Position numbers and translations under genes: made by a program. Positions 46,243-55,449 of a DNA stretch of 64,000 bases are shown here, piece by piece (position 1 is the first letter of the stretch; the number at the start of each line of letters is the position of its first letter). The stretch lies in the NCBI RefSeq assembly GCF_001692325.1, contig NZ_LXKN01000022.1:17465-81464 (forward strand). Direction: 5' to 3'. The notes under the pieces were generated by a model. It worked only from the letters and a program-made list of their open reading frames with translations, was not told the DNA's origin and did not search any database. The DNA comes from Rhizobium sp. AC27/96 (GTDB lineage Bacteria > Pseudomonadota > Alphaproteobacteria > Rhizobiales > Rhizobiaceae).

Positions 46243-46659
46243 GTGAAAACCCATATCGTCGCTTATCTCTCGACATTGATCGTCTTCGTCGCGATTGATT
46301 TTATCTGGTTGAGTAGCATGGCGGACCGGCTCTATCGCCCCTTGCTTGGAGACCTGTTGGCGCCCAGCTTCCAGTTGGCGCCGGCCGTTGCCTTCTATCT
46401 GATCTATGCCGCGGCCCTGACCTTCCTGGCGGTACGGCCCGGATTGACATCTGGTTCGCTCGGCACGGCCGTGCTCTATGGGGCGGTTTTCGGCTTTGCC
46501 GCCTATGCAACCTATGACCTGACCAACCAGTCGACCCTCAGGAACTGGTCGACGACCCTGACCATCGCCGATCTCCTGTGGGGCACGGTTCTATCAGCCG
46601 TTGCTGCAGGGAGCGGCCAATGGCTCACGGAGCACCTAGTCGGGTCTGCAGGCGCATAA
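46243..46659 (+). CDS. DUF2177 integral membrane protein
   Basis: Membrane protein of 138 residues with four helices (YLSTLIVFVAIDFIWL, FQLAPAVAFYLIYAAALTF, AVLYGAVFGFAAYATYDLTN, LTIADLLWGTVLSAVAAG). The DFIWL and YDLTN motifs are the DUF2177 landmarks. GTG start at 46243 with AAGGAG 6 nt upstream. Members are recurrent neighbours of CFA synthases and RpoE-controlled oxidative-stress loci. Last gene of the rightward operon. Confidence 0.85.
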   Translation: MKTHIVAYLSTLIVFVAIDFIWLSSMADRLYRPLLGDLLAPSFQLAPAVAFYLIYAAALTFLAVRPGLTSGSLGTAVLYGAVFGFAAYATYDLTNQSTLRNWSTTLTIADLLWGTVLSAVAAGSGQWLTEHLVGSAGA

Positions 46660-46709
46660 AGTGATTTGAAAGACAGGTCTCCTGTACGGGGAGCAAAAAC
46701 GCCACCCCT

Positions 46710-47597
46710 TCACACCACCACGATTCCCTTATGCTTGGCCTTGTGTTCGGGCTCCACATGGATCGTGACGATGGCGCCTGAAATTGCTGCACGCAGAGCG
46801 TCCTCGATACGATCGCAGATATCGTGGGATTGTCCGACGGTCATTGTCGCCGAGACGACAAGATGAAAGTCGATAAAGGTGGCCTTGCCGGCGTGGCGCG
46901 TCCGCAAGGCATGCGCTTCGAGCGCATCATCGGCATTGAGGGAGATGATCTCCCGGATATGCGCCAGCTCTTCGGGCGGAGCTGCCTCGTCGAGCAGGCC
47001 GCTTGCGCTTTCCTTCAGGACGCCCCAGCCGCTCCAGAGAACATGGACTGCAACAAGCGCTGCGATGGCCGCGTCGAGTTGGGTGATCCCGGTCCAGACG
47101 ACAAGAGCGACACCGACGACGACACCGAGGGAGGTAATGACATCGGCCATCAGGTGCTTGCCATCGGCGACGAGGGACGCCGAGCGTTGAATACGCCCCT
47201 GTCTCATCAACAGGTTGGCCCATACCACATTTATCATCGTCGCAAATGAGCTGACGGCAAGGCCGGTCCAAGCCGCATCGATCGGCTTGGGAGCAAGAAA
47301 GCCGTTATAGGCTTCATGCATGATGGCAACGGCAGCCGCGATGATCAGGGCGCCAACGAGCACGGCGGAAAGATACTCCGCCTTGTGGTGCCCGTAAGGG
47401 TGCTCTTCGTCCGGCGGCTGGGATGCGATCTTCACCGAGACGATAACCGCCACTGCGGACACGACATTGATGATGCTTTCCAGCGCATCCGATAAGAGCG
47501 CGACACTCCCGGTTACCCAATAGGCTGCATACTTGATTGCCAGGACGACGAGGCTGACGCCGAAACTTCCCAGGGCAATTTTCAGAGATCGTTCCAT
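46710..47597 (-). CDS. Cation diffusion facilitator (probable Mn/Zn exporter)
   Basis: Inner-membrane metal/proton antiporter of 295 residues. Metal-site motifs are LLSDALES in helix 2 and HLMADVITS in helix 5 (the HxxxD of CDF proteins), six helices in all, plus a C-terminal cytoplasmic domain with FIDFHLVVSATMTVGQSHDICD and ending in HVEPEHKAK. Adjacent to MntP with its Mn riboswitch, so manganese is the best guess. A perfect TATAAT lies only about 10 bp upstream of the ATG, so its mRNA may be almost leaderless. Confidence 0.87.
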   Translation of the reverse strand: MERSLKIALGSFGVSLVVLAIKYAAYWVTGSVALLSDALESIINVVSAVAVIVSVKIASQPPDEEHPYGHHKAEYLSAVLVGALIIAAAVAIMHEAYNGFLAPKPIDAAWTGLAVSSFATMINVVWANLLMRQGRIQRSASLVADGKHLMADVITSLGVVVGVALVVWTGITQLDAAIAALVAVHVLWSGWGVLKESASGLLDEAAPPEELAHIREIISLNADDALEAHALRTRHAGKATFIDFHLVVSATMTVGQSHDICDRIEDALRAAISGAIVTIHVEPEHKAKHKGIVVV

Positions 47598-47606
47598 ATC
47601 GGTCCC

Positions 47607-47612
47607 ATTATA
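47607..47612 (-). promoter_or_regulatory. TATAAT -10 box just upstream of CDF gene
   Basis: The minus strand reads CTTATAATGGG. A start site 6-7 bp downstream would fall near 47600, only three bases before the ATG at 47597. The -35 match (ATAGGC) is weak. The gene may therefore be read both from this promoter and from mntP. Confidence 0.45.
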
Positions 47613-47666
47613 AGCAAAGGCCGCTGCAAGCCTATCGTCAAAACCACAGTCTGCTATCGCGCGCCG

Positions 47667-48227
47667 TCAGGCGAGCAGATGTTCGTACAGAATGGAGCTG
47701 CCAAGCCCGATCAGCGCCGCGCCTGCGATACCTTCGGCAATCCTGCCGAAACGTTCGCCGATCAGGCGCCCAACGAACATGCCACCCGACGACATCAGGA
47801 ATGTTGCAGCACCGATGGCCGCGGCGATGACGATGATGTTGACCTGAAGGAATGCCAGCGATACGCCGACGGCCATCGCGTCGAGGCTGGTGCCGATGGC
47901 GGTCGCCATCAATACCGCAAAGGACATGGCCGGGCGTGCTTCGCTATCCGCCCTGTTTCGGATCGCTGCGTAGAGCATGTTCGCACCAACGGCAGCAAGC
48001 AATCCGAACGCGATCCAGTGATCGACGGCGCTGACATATCTTGCTGCCGCAACGCCGGCTGCCCAGCCGATGACAGGCGTGATCGCCTCCACGGCACCAA
48101 AGACGATGCCGGTGCGAATGGTTTCCGAAAAGCGGGGCCGGCTCATTGCTGCACCCCGGCCGATAGAAACGGCAAATGCGTCCATGGACATGCTGAACGC
48201 CAGTACGACGATTGCAAAGAATGACAT
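47667..48227 (-). CDS. mntP: Manganese efflux pump MntP
   Basis: Inner-membrane Mn2+ exporter of 186 residues with six helices. The two conserved Asp-containing half-repeats are visible as SMDAFAVSIGRG near residue 14 and SLDAMAVGVSLAFL near residue 113. ATG at 48227 (MSFFAIVVLAFSMSMDAF); the longer open frame would extend into the riboswitch tail. A yybP-ykoY riboswitch fills its leader and a CDF exporter follows 69 nt downstream, making a manganese-tolerance unit. Confidence 0.92.
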   Translation of the reverse strand: MSFFAIVVLAFSMSMDAFAVSIGRGAAMSRPRFSETIRTGIVFGAVEAITPVIGWAAGVAAARYVSAVDHWIAFGLLAAVGANMLYAAIRNRADSEARPAMSFAVLMATAIGTSLDAMAVGVSLAFLQVNIIVIAAAIGAATFLMSSGGMFVGRLIGERFGRIAEGIAGAALIGLGSSILYEHLLA

Positions 48228-48290
48228 CTCGAAAGCCTCGCGGACATGCAAACCGGGCGTCCTCCGCCTTGTCCGAGCCAGGCGGTCTTC

Positions 48291-48396
48291 GCCACGGTCT
48301 TGCCGAGCCGATCAATCGACTGAACGTGCCACGTGCAATGCGCACGAGTGTGTTGACACGCTCCCGCTGGGTCAGCGGTGGCTACTCCCCGATGGC
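48291..48396 (-). ncRNA. yybP-ykoY manganese riboswitch
   Basis: On the minus strand the leader contains the conserved GGGGAGTAGC (48390-48381), GTCAACACACTC, CGTGGCAC and GGCAAGACC (48304-48296), in the order and spacing of the alx/mntP-type aptamer. Stem P1 can form between GCCATCGG at the 5' end and CCGTGGC at the 3' end with one bulged base. The promoter start site falls at about 48395, the aptamer's first base. Downstream, CCGCCT can pair with AGGCGG before the ribosome site as an expression platform. Confidence 0.9.
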
Positions 48397-48401
48397 CGCA
48401 G

Positions 48402-48430
48402 GACCTAGTTCATCGAAGGTTTCCTGTCAA
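48402..48430 (-). promoter_or_regulatory. Sigma-70-type promoter for mntP riboswitch transcript
   Basis: A perfect TTGACA at 48430-48425 and TAGGTC at 48407-48402 are separated by 17 bp on the minus strand. The predicted start near 48395 coincides with the 5' end of the riboswitch. Confidence 0.7.
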
Positions 48431-48476
48431 CCAAAAGTCGCGCCGACAGCATCGAAATTATCATTATTTTCCAAAT

Positions 48477-48516
48477 ATTTGCAGAGTATTTCGCAGTTGC
48501 AAATGCATATGCAAAT
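48477..48516. repeat. TGCAAAT word cluster upstream of mntP promoter
   Basis: ATTTGCA at 48477-48483 and TGCAAAT at 48498-48504 and 48510-48516 form one inverted and one direct pair about 50-85 bp upstream of the -35. TGCAAAT-type words are what I remember for Fur/Mur-like Mn regulators in rhizobia. The remaining spacer to 48898 has no gene that I can support. Confidence 0.4.
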
Positions 48517-48898
48517 CAGTCGCAAAAACTCCCCCTTCAAATGCTTGAAAAGGTCGCGCTTTGCCTCATGCAATCAGGGCCCGGTGCAATGAACGATCAA
48601 TGACGGGTTTGCCGTAAGCAGGGCCATATGAAGCCGATCGCCATGCAGATCAGGGTGGATCTGTCTTTGGTCTCGCGGCGCCATCGCTGTGTGGAAGCCT
48701 TCCAGACAACCAGAAAGGGATTGGCGATGGCGGCCGATTATCGTGATCGGATGCAAGACCACTCTTCTCTGCCGGGCCGATCATTAAATTGACTAGTGAT
48801 CTGAGAGGCTTGATTGATGCGGTGCAAAAACGGGTTGCCAAACCGAAAATGGCGGGGAATTGTTGCGGCCATCAATCGCCTTGCCATGGAGTTAAACG
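48517..48898. other. Intergenic region with no convincing gene
   Basis: About 380 bases between the mntP control region and the phosphatase gene. Frames here are short and lack ribosome sites. GGAG at 48888-48891 serves the next gene. Confidence 0.45.
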
Positions 48899-50272
48899 AT
48901 GCGGATTTTGCAATGTGCTGCGGTCGCTCTTGGTCTCAGCCTGAGTTATGCTGCCCCCGGGGAGGCGCAGACCGTCGCCAACCTCGCCGTGCTCAAAGGG
49001 TTGGGCCCTTTGACGGTGCTCGGCAAAACGCAAAGCGGGAAGGCGGCCCTGTCTTCGAACTACGCCGTCACCGGCGGTATCCAGACGGGCGATATCCGTC
49101 AGTCGACCCTGCTGCCCTTTACCGAGCAGCAGCAGCAAGCGCTCAGGGATGCCTATATCACCGACGGCAATCTGGCGGAATTGGCTGACGGTCTCGGGAC
49201 GACGCTTGGAAGCGCCTATGTCGCGCGGGCTCATTATCAGGATCGCGAGCATTTCACGAGCATATCGCAGGCTGTCGCCGACCTGATCGCCTATACCAAC
49301 TCGACCACGGGTTCTGACTCCAATGCCGGGAAGTACTTCTTTGCCAACGGCACCACGGATGGCAAGACACCCGTTTCGGCGGAGGCAGCCGACATTCTGA
49401 AACAGATTGGCGGCACCACGGATATGTTCGGCGCCAATTACGGCCGGCCTGCCGGCACGTCAGGTGCAGACGCTTTTGGCGACTCGCGCCCCTTCCAGAC
49501 CGAACCGCAGATCCTCCCCATTGTCGGACGCGATTACTTCGGCGTGCCAGCGAATAATACGGTCTACAATCGCGGGCCGGTCATGAACCTGATCGACAGC
49601 CCATCCTTCCCGAGTGGGCACACGACCTACGGCTTTATGGGATCCATCTTGCTGGCGGTGCTTGTGCCTGAACGATATCCGCAAATGATCACGCGGGCGT
49701 CGGAATATGGCAACGACCGCATTCTCATGGGCGCGCATTATGCGATGGACGTCCTCGGTGGCCGTACCCTCGCGACCTACGATCTGGCGCACCTGCTCGC
49801 CAACGATCCCGCCTATGTCGGGCAGACCCTGAAGGGCGCGCCTGTGATCAAGGACTATCAGGCAGCCGTAACCGCCGCGCGAGCCGATCTGACTGAGACT
49901 TTGAAGACGATCTGCGGTGCGGAGATCAAGGCCTGCGCTCAGGACGATATCGGCCGGCTCAGCAACCCGGCCATGAACCAGGCAGCCTATGATGCGACGC
50001 AGACCTATGGCCTGCCTGTCGTCTACCCGAAGAACTTCGGCGTGAAGGAAGACGTCAACACGCTGGCACCGGAAGCCGGCCATCTCCTGACGGCGGCGTT
50101 TCCCTCGCTGACGCTCGATGAAGCCAACCAGATCCTGACCGAGACCGAAGGCCCTGGTGGCGGCTTTCTGGATGATGGTTCTTCGTTCGGCGTCTATTCG
50201 CGCCTTAACCTCTACGCAGCATCCCTGAGCGCAATCGACCTGTCGGAACGCAAGGCGGCTCAGAGCAAATAG
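48899..50272 (+). CDS. PAP2-family (vanadium haloperoxidase fold) periplasmic phosphatase
   Basis: Secreted phosphatase of 457 residues. Signal peptide residues 1-23 (GEA-QTV region). The acid-phosphatase motifs are SFPSGHTTYGFMG near residue 241 and RILMGAHYAMDVLGGR near residue 277 (both catalytic His present), with the KxxxxxxRP block not clear in this copy. The C-terminal third extends beyond the typical PAP2 domain. Members hydrolyse phospholipid, nucleotide or undecaprenyl phosphates; substrate unknown. ATG with GGAG 7 nt upstream. Confidence 0.82.
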   Translation: MRILQCAAVALGLSLSYAAPGEAQTVANLAVLKGLGPLTVLGKTQSGKAALSSNYAVTGGIQTGDIRQSTLLPFTEQQQQALRDAYITDGNLAELADGLGTTLGSAYVARAHYQDREHFTSISQAVADLIAYTNSTTGSDSNAGKYFFANGTTDGKTPVSAEAADILKQIGGTTDMFGANYGRPAGTSGADAFGDSRPFQTEPQILPIVGRDYFGVPANNTVYNRGPVMNLIDSPSFPSGHTTYGFMGSILLAVLVPERYPQMITRASEYGNDRILMGAHYAMDVLGGRTLATYDLAHLLANDPAYVGQTLKGAPVIKDYQAAVTAARADLTETLKTICGAEIKACAQDDIGRLSNPAMNQAAYDATQTYGLPVVYPKNFGVKEDVNTLAPEAGHLLTAAFPSLTLDEANQILTETEGPGGGFLDDGSSFGVYSRLNLYAASLSAIDLSERKAAQSK

Positions 50273-50764
50273 AGCGCAAGAGCCAACATCCGCTGTGGTC
50301 GCCGCGGCGGTTTGCTCGGCATCATCTGCTAAGGCCGCCCGGCCATATCAGCGCCGCATTGCGTGGACGCGGATGAAGCCGGGCGGTCCATTAATCGGGT
50401 CTACCCCGGAATATTGGACAGCCGCTCGGATATGGACATCGCCGATCCGCACCACGGCTATGGACAGCACGATGCCGCAAAGCATTGCGATGAAGCAGAT
50501 TGCCGGCAGCAGACGAAAGAGCATCATTGATTCCATTGCTTTCCAAGCCTCGGCTTCTTGGGAGCCCGAACGCGGTGGTTCGCATGCCCGGTAAGACAGG
50601 TCTCTTGCGAGATTGGTGATCGACTTCAAAGCAGACGACTGTGGAGGTCGCGTGGAGAAATCGTCGGTGATCGATGGTCGGGAGTGAGACTTGCTCACGA
50701 ACGTTCCTGCGCGTGGCCAACCACGCTCCCTCTCAACAGCCGATAAATCCTGCGAGCGCACGCC
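50273..50764. other. Intergenic region with a possible tiny membrane ORF
   Basis: A minus-strand frame at 50348-50536 (62 residues, MESMMLFRLL with ICFIAMLCGIVLSIAVV as one helix, then VQYSGVDPINGPPGFIRVH) looks like a membrane peptide, but its ribosome site is weak and I know no relative. Nothing else stands out. It may be a remnant of a gene next to the MFS transporter. Confidence 0.35.
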
Positions 50765-52252
50765 TTATGGATGTTCGTGCTCCGGGGATGTGTCGCGAAG
50801 CGAGATGAAGATGGCGACGGAGAGCAGGGCGATCATGATGCCAGCCAGCATCAGAACTGATCCATGCGCCGTGCCGAAGGCCGCCTGTGCGGCAGCCGCG
50901 ATCTCTACGCCTCGAGCGCCGCCGACCGCACGCGCGACGGTCATCGCCTCGCCGATGGAATTCCAGGCCCCGTCCTTGGCCATGGATGGATCCGAAAACG
51001 ACGATCTGTAGATCGAATTGACCAGGACGCCGAACAGGGTCACACCCAGGCCGCCGCCGAGCTCATAGCCGCTGCTCTCCAGCGCGCCCGCTGCTCCGGC
51101 CTTCTCCTTCGGCGCGCCGCCCATGATTGCGATGGACGATGCCAAAAGACCAATTCCGAGCGCGAGGCCGAGAATGGCCAGAAAGCCGGCGACAATATAG
51201 GTGTCCTGCGCCAAGTCGCAGAACGCGATCGCCAGCAGAGAGAATGCCGCCGATGCCATCGACAGCGAGGCGACGATGCGCAAACCGAAACGCGTGGCGA
51301 GCCTGCTTCCCAAGGGGCCGCCGACGGCCGCGGCAATCACCAGCGGCAGCATGAAGATGCCCGCCTCGAGCGGTGTCTTGCCAAGGACGAACTGAAGCTC
51401 CTGCGCCAGAACGAGTTCGAACCCGGCAAGCGAGGCGCTTGCAACGAAGGCCATCAGCAGGCCGATGCCGATCACCGGCTTGGATAATAGCGAAAGATCC
51501 AGCATCGGGTTGTCGGAGGCCATCTGTATGCTGGCGAACCATGTGAGGAAGCCCAGGCCCGCGAGAAGCGGGATGAGGCAGAAGATGCTCGGCATCATTT
51601 TGAACCCGGACTTCACGCCGTAGACGGTCAGGATAAGTCCTGCGATGAGCAGCACCGCCTGCCAGGGCCTCCAGACGGCCTCGCTATTGCCCGGTGTGGC
51701 GGGAACGAGAAGCCAGACCAGGGGGATGACGATCATCATGATGGGAACGTTGATGAGGAAGACCGAGCCCCACCAGAAATGCTCCAGCAGCAGGCCTCCG
51801 ACGAGGGGGCCGATCGCTGCACCCGCCATGCCGACCACGCTCCAGACGCCGAGCGCATTTGCGCGCTGAGCGTCGTCTTCGAATGTCTGCCGGATGACGG
51901 CAAGAATGCATGGCATGATCATCGACGAGCCGATGCCGAGTGCCGCCCGCGCGGCAATCAGCATGGCTGCGGTGGTCGAGAATGCCGCGACGATGGAAGC
52001 GACGCCAAAGACTGCAAGCCCGACCAGCAGCATGCGCCGATAACCGATTCTGTCGGCAAGCGTGCCCATCGGGACAAGCATGCCCGCCATGACAAGCGGA
52101 TAGACGTCGATGATCCACAACACCTCGGTCCCCGATGCGCCCAAAGCGAGGGTGAGGGTGGGAATGGCGACGTGGAGAACCGTCATGTCGACGACGACAG
52201 GCGTGAACGCCAGGATGACGGATGAAAGCACTAGCCACGGATTGGAGCGCAT
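50765..52252 (-). CDS. DHA2-type MFS multidrug transporter, SmvA/QacA-like
   Basis: Inner-membrane drug/proton antiporter of 495 residues with about 14 helices. The acidic-residue helix VDMTVLHVAIPTLTLALG in helix 1, WIIDVYPLVMAGMLVPMGTLADR in helix 2-3 and the motif C region MAGAAIGPLVGGLLL match SmvA/QacA exporters of quaternary ammonium compounds and methyl viologen. ATG at 52252. It lies 40 bp downstream of the RND gene in the same direction, so the two pumps may be transcribed together. Confidence 0.88.
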   Translation of the reverse strand: MRSNPWLVLSSVILAFTPVVVDMTVLHVAIPTLTLALGASGTEVLWIIDVYPLVMAGMLVPMGTLADRIGYRRMLLVGLAVFGVASIVAAFSTTAAMLIAARAALGIGSSMIMPCILAVIRQTFEDDAQRANALGVWSVVGMAGAAIGPLVGGLLLEHFWWGSVFLINVPIMMIVIPLVWLLVPATPGNSEAVWRPWQAVLLIAGLILTVYGVKSGFKMMPSIFCLIPLLAGLGFLTWFASIQMASDNPMLDLSLLSKPVIGIGLLMAFVASASLAGFELVLAQELQFVLGKTPLEAGIFMLPLVIAAAVGGPLGSRLATRFGLRIVASLSMASAAFSLLAIAFCDLAQDTYIVAGFLAILGLALGIGLLASSIAIMGGAPKEKAGAAGALESSGYELGGGLGVTLFGVLVNSIYRSSFSDPSMAKDGAWNSIGEAMTVARAVGGARGVEIAAAAQAAFGTAHGSVLMLAGIMIALLSVAIFISLRDTSPEHEHP

Positions 52253-52292
52253 TGGACACCTGTTGGAAGGTTTGACGGACGGGCCGACGACA

Positions 52293-55200
52293 TCACTGCG
52301 CGGCCTCTGAGACGGACTGGGCGGCTTCGCTTGCGCCGGGGTCCGCGATCGGTCGCTTCGTCCTCATCAGCTTCAGCACGAAGACGAAGAAGGCTGGAAC
52401 GAAGAAGATCGCGAGGATCGTTCCCGAGATCATTCCCCCGAGGACGCCGGTTCCGATGGCATTCTGGCTCGCCGCGCTGGGACCGGTCGCGATCGCCAGC
52501 GGCACCACGCCCAGCGTGAAGGCAAGCGAGGTCATGATGATCGGCCGGAAGCGGACGCGTGCGGCCTCGACGGCCGATTCCAGCAGCGACTTGCCCTGGG
52601 CATAGTAATCCCTGGCAAACTCGATGATCAGAATGGCGTTCTTCGCCGACAGGCCGATGATCGCAATCAGGCCGACCTTGAAATAGATGTCGTTCGGAAG
52701 CCCGCGCAAGGACATGGCAAGGACGCAGCCGCCGATGCCAAGAGGCACCACCAGCATGACCGACAAGGGGATCGACCAGCTTTCGTAAAGACCCGCCAGC
52801 AGCAGGAAGACGAAGAGGATGGAAAGGCCGAACAGGATCGGAGCCTGCGATCCCGACGCGATCTCCTCAAGCGACTGGCCGGACCATTCGAAACCGAATC
52901 CCTCCGGAAGCGTCGCCGCCAAGCGTTCCATCTCCTTGATGGCCGCACCCGATGACTGACCATGTGCGGCTTCGCCGGTAATGCGCATGGCGGGATAGCC
53001 ATTATAGGCGACGATCTGCGGAGGGCCTTTCTGCCAGCGGGCAATAGCGAAGGAGGACAGCGGCACCATGCCGCCGCTTGAATTGCGGACATTGAGCTTC
53101 ATCAGGTCTTCGGACTGCATGCGGCTGCGTCCCTCGGCCTGGACGATCACCCGCTGCATACGGCCCGCATTCGGATAGTCGTTGATATAGGACGATCCGA
53201 GATTGGCGCTGATTGCGTTGTTGATATCGGCGAACGAGACACCGAAGGCATTGGCCTTGTCGCGGTCGATGACCAGCACGACCTGTGCTGCCTCGGCCAT
53301 TCCCTCGGTTCGGACATTAGTCACCACACTGCTGGCAGCAGCGCTGCTCATCAGTTGATCGCTCGCAGCCTTGAGCGCCTGCTGGCCCTTTCCGGCCCTG
53401 TCCTGAAGACGGAATGAGAAGCCGTTGGTCGTTCCGAAACCGTCAATGGCCGGTGGCGAGAGCGCAAAGGCTGTCGCATCCTTCATCGCAAACAGCTTCT
53501 GATTGACCCGATCAGCGATTTCCTGGGCACTGTTGCCGTCACCGCGTGCGCTCCAGTCCTTGAGCGTTACGAAGGCGATGGCGGCATTAGGGCCGCTGCC
53601 GGAAAAGCTGTATCCCTGGATCGTGAAGATGTTTTCGACCGCCGGCTCCTGCCTGAAGATCGTCTCGACCTGCTTCAGCGAAGCGACCGTCCGGTTGGCG
53701 CTGGCTTCGGCTGGCCCCTGCACGTCGGCAATCAGCGTGCCCTGGTCTTCATCCGGAACGAACGCTGTCGGAAGGTTGACGAACAGGTAGCCGACGCCGA
53801 CGAACAGCGCGAGGTAGATCACCATCATCCGCAGCGAGCGCTTTGCAGCACCCGCGATGGATGCCGAATAGGCTGATGTCAGTTGCTCGAACTTGCGATT
53901 GAACCAGCCGCCGGGGCCTTTCTTCTCGTGATGGTTCGCGGAGACGGGTCTGAGGAAGGTGGCGCAAAGTGCCGGTGTCAGCGACAGGGCCAGGAAGGCC
54001 GAGAAGATGATCGAGACCACCATTGTCAGGCTGAACTGCCGATAGATCACGCCGGTGGCGCCGGGAAAGAAGGCCATGGGCACGAAGACGCAGGACAGGA
54101 CGAGGGTGATGCCGAGGATTGCGCCGGTGATCTGGCCCATCGCCTTTTGGGTGGCTGCCTTCGGTGGCAACCCTTCCTCCACCATGATGCGCTCTACGTT
54201 CTCGACCACGACGATGGCGTCGTCGACGAGGATGCCGATCGCGAGCACCATGGCAAACATGGTCAGCACGTTAATGGAGAAGCCGGTGGCGTACATGACC
54301 GCGCATGTTCCGAGCAGCGCGACCGGCACGACCAGGGTCGGTATGACCGTGTAGCGGAAATTCTGCAGGAAGACGAACATGACGATGAAGACAAGCACCA
54401 TCGCCTCGATCAGGGTGTGAACGACCTTTTCGATGGAGGCGGTGACGAAGGGGCTCGTGTCGTAGGGAATGGAATACTTCACCCCCTGGGGGAAGAACCG
54501 GGCCAGTTCGTCCATCTTTGCCTTGACGGCGTTCGACACCGCCACGGCGTTGCCCGTCGTCGATAGCTGGATCGCAAGGCCGGCGCTCGGCTGCCCGTTC
54601 AGGCGCGTCGCGAACGAATAGGCTTCGGCTCCGTTTTCGATGCGGGCGATATCGCGAAGCCTCACGGTCGAGCCGTCGGCATTGGCCCTCAGGATCACGT
54701 CGCCGAAGGCTTCGGGGCTGGAAAGCTGACCCTGAACGATGACGCTGGCCGTGATGTCCTGGGAAACGGGATTGGGCGAAGCACCGATCTGCCCGGCCGC
54801 GACCTGGGCGTTTTGTGCCGTGATGGCGGCGTTGACATCCTCTGTCGTGAGCTTGAATCCGACCATCTTGTTGGGGTCGATCCAGATGCGCAGCGCCCGC
54901 TGGGAGGCGAAGAGCTGCGCGCGGCCGACGCCCGGCAAGCGTCGAAGCTCACCCAGGATGTTGCGGTTGATGTAGTCGCCAAGCGCGATCTCATCCATCT
55001 TGCCGTCGGTCGAGGTCAGCGCGGCGATCAAGAGGAAGCCCGAGCCCGCCTCGTCGACATCGATACCCTGTGTCCTGACGGTCGCGGGGAGGCGGGCCTC
55101 GACCCGGCGGATGGCGTTTTGCACATCAACGGTCGCCTTGGCGATATCGGTGCCCGTCGCGAAGGTAGCGCTGATGCTGACCGACCCCGAGTTGTCGGAT

Positions 55201-55442
55201 GTGGACTCGAAATATTTCAGGCCGGCGACGCCATTCAGCTCCTCCTCGATCTGTCGTGTGACGCCCTGATAGATCTCCTGCGGCGAGGCGCCAGGGTATG
55301 AAGTCGAGATCGAAATCTGCGGCGGCGCGACGTTCGGATATTGGGCGACCGGCAGGAACGGGATCGCGATGATGCCAGCGATCATGATGAATAGGGCGAA
55401 AACCCATGCGAGGACGGGGCGCCTGATGAAGAACTGTGCCAT
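52293..55442 (-). CDS. RND multidrug efflux pump, AcrB/MexB-like
   Basis: Inner-membrane trimeric proton antiporter of 1049 residues, the same length as AcrB. Helix 1 (VLAWVFALFIMIAGIIAI) and the proton-relay Asp pair in GILVDDAIVVVENVER near residue 407 are present, as are the periplasmic pore domains and a Glu/Ala-rich C-terminal tail. ATG at 55442 (MAQFFIRRPVLAW); the longer open frame overlaps the adaptor gene. Only 7 nt follow the adaptor stop. Pairs with the MexA-like gene upstream; the outer-membrane channel is not in the window. Confidence 0.94.
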   Translation of the reverse strand: MAQFFIRRPVLAWVFALFIMIAGIIAIPFLPVAQYPNVAPPQISISTSYPGASPQEIYQGVTRQIEEELNGVAGLKYFESTSDNSGSVSISATFATGTDIAKATVDVQNAIRRVEARLPATVRTQGIDVDEAGSGFLLIAALTSTDGKMDEIALGDYINRNILGELRRLPGVGRAQLFASQRALRIWIDPNKMVGFKLTTEDVNAAITAQNAQVAAGQIGASPNPVSQDITASVIVQGQLSSPEAFGDVILRANADGSTVRLRDIARIENGAEAYSFATRLNGQPSAGLAIQLSTTGNAVAVSNAVKAKMDELARFFPQGVKYSIPYDTSPFVTASIEKVVHTLIEAMVLVFIVMFVFLQNFRYTVIPTLVVPVALLGTCAVMYATGFSINVLTMFAMVLAIGILVDDAIVVVENVERIMVEEGLPPKAATQKAMGQITGAILGITLVLSCVFVPMAFFPGATGVIYRQFSLTMVVSIIFSAFLALSLTPALCATFLRPVSANHHEKKGPGGWFNRKFEQLTSAYSASIAGAAKRSLRMMVIYLALFVGVGYLFVNLPTAFVPDEDQGTLIADVQGPAEASANRTVASLKQVETIFRQEPAVENIFTIQGYSFSGSGPNAAIAFVTLKDWSARGDGNSAQEIADRVNQKLFAMKDATAFALSPPAIDGFGTTNGFSFRLQDRAGKGQQALKAASDQLMSSAAASSVVTNVRTEGMAEAAQVVLVIDRDKANAFGVSFADINNAISANLGSSYINDYPNAGRMQRVIVQAEGRSRMQSEDLMKLNVRNSSGGMVPLSSFAIARWQKGPPQIVAYNGYPAMRITGEAAHGQSSGAAIKEMERLAATLPEGFGFEWSGQSLEEIASGSQAPILFGLSILFVFLLLAGLYESWSIPLSVMLVVPLGIGGCVLAMSLRGLPNDIYFKVGLIAIIGLSAKNAILIIEFARDYYAQGKSLLESAVEAARVRFRPIIMTSLAFTLGVVPLAIATGPSAASQNAIGTGVLGGMISGTILAIFFVPAFFVFVLKLMRTKRPIADPGASEAAQSVSEAAQ

Positions 55443-55449
55443 TGGATAC

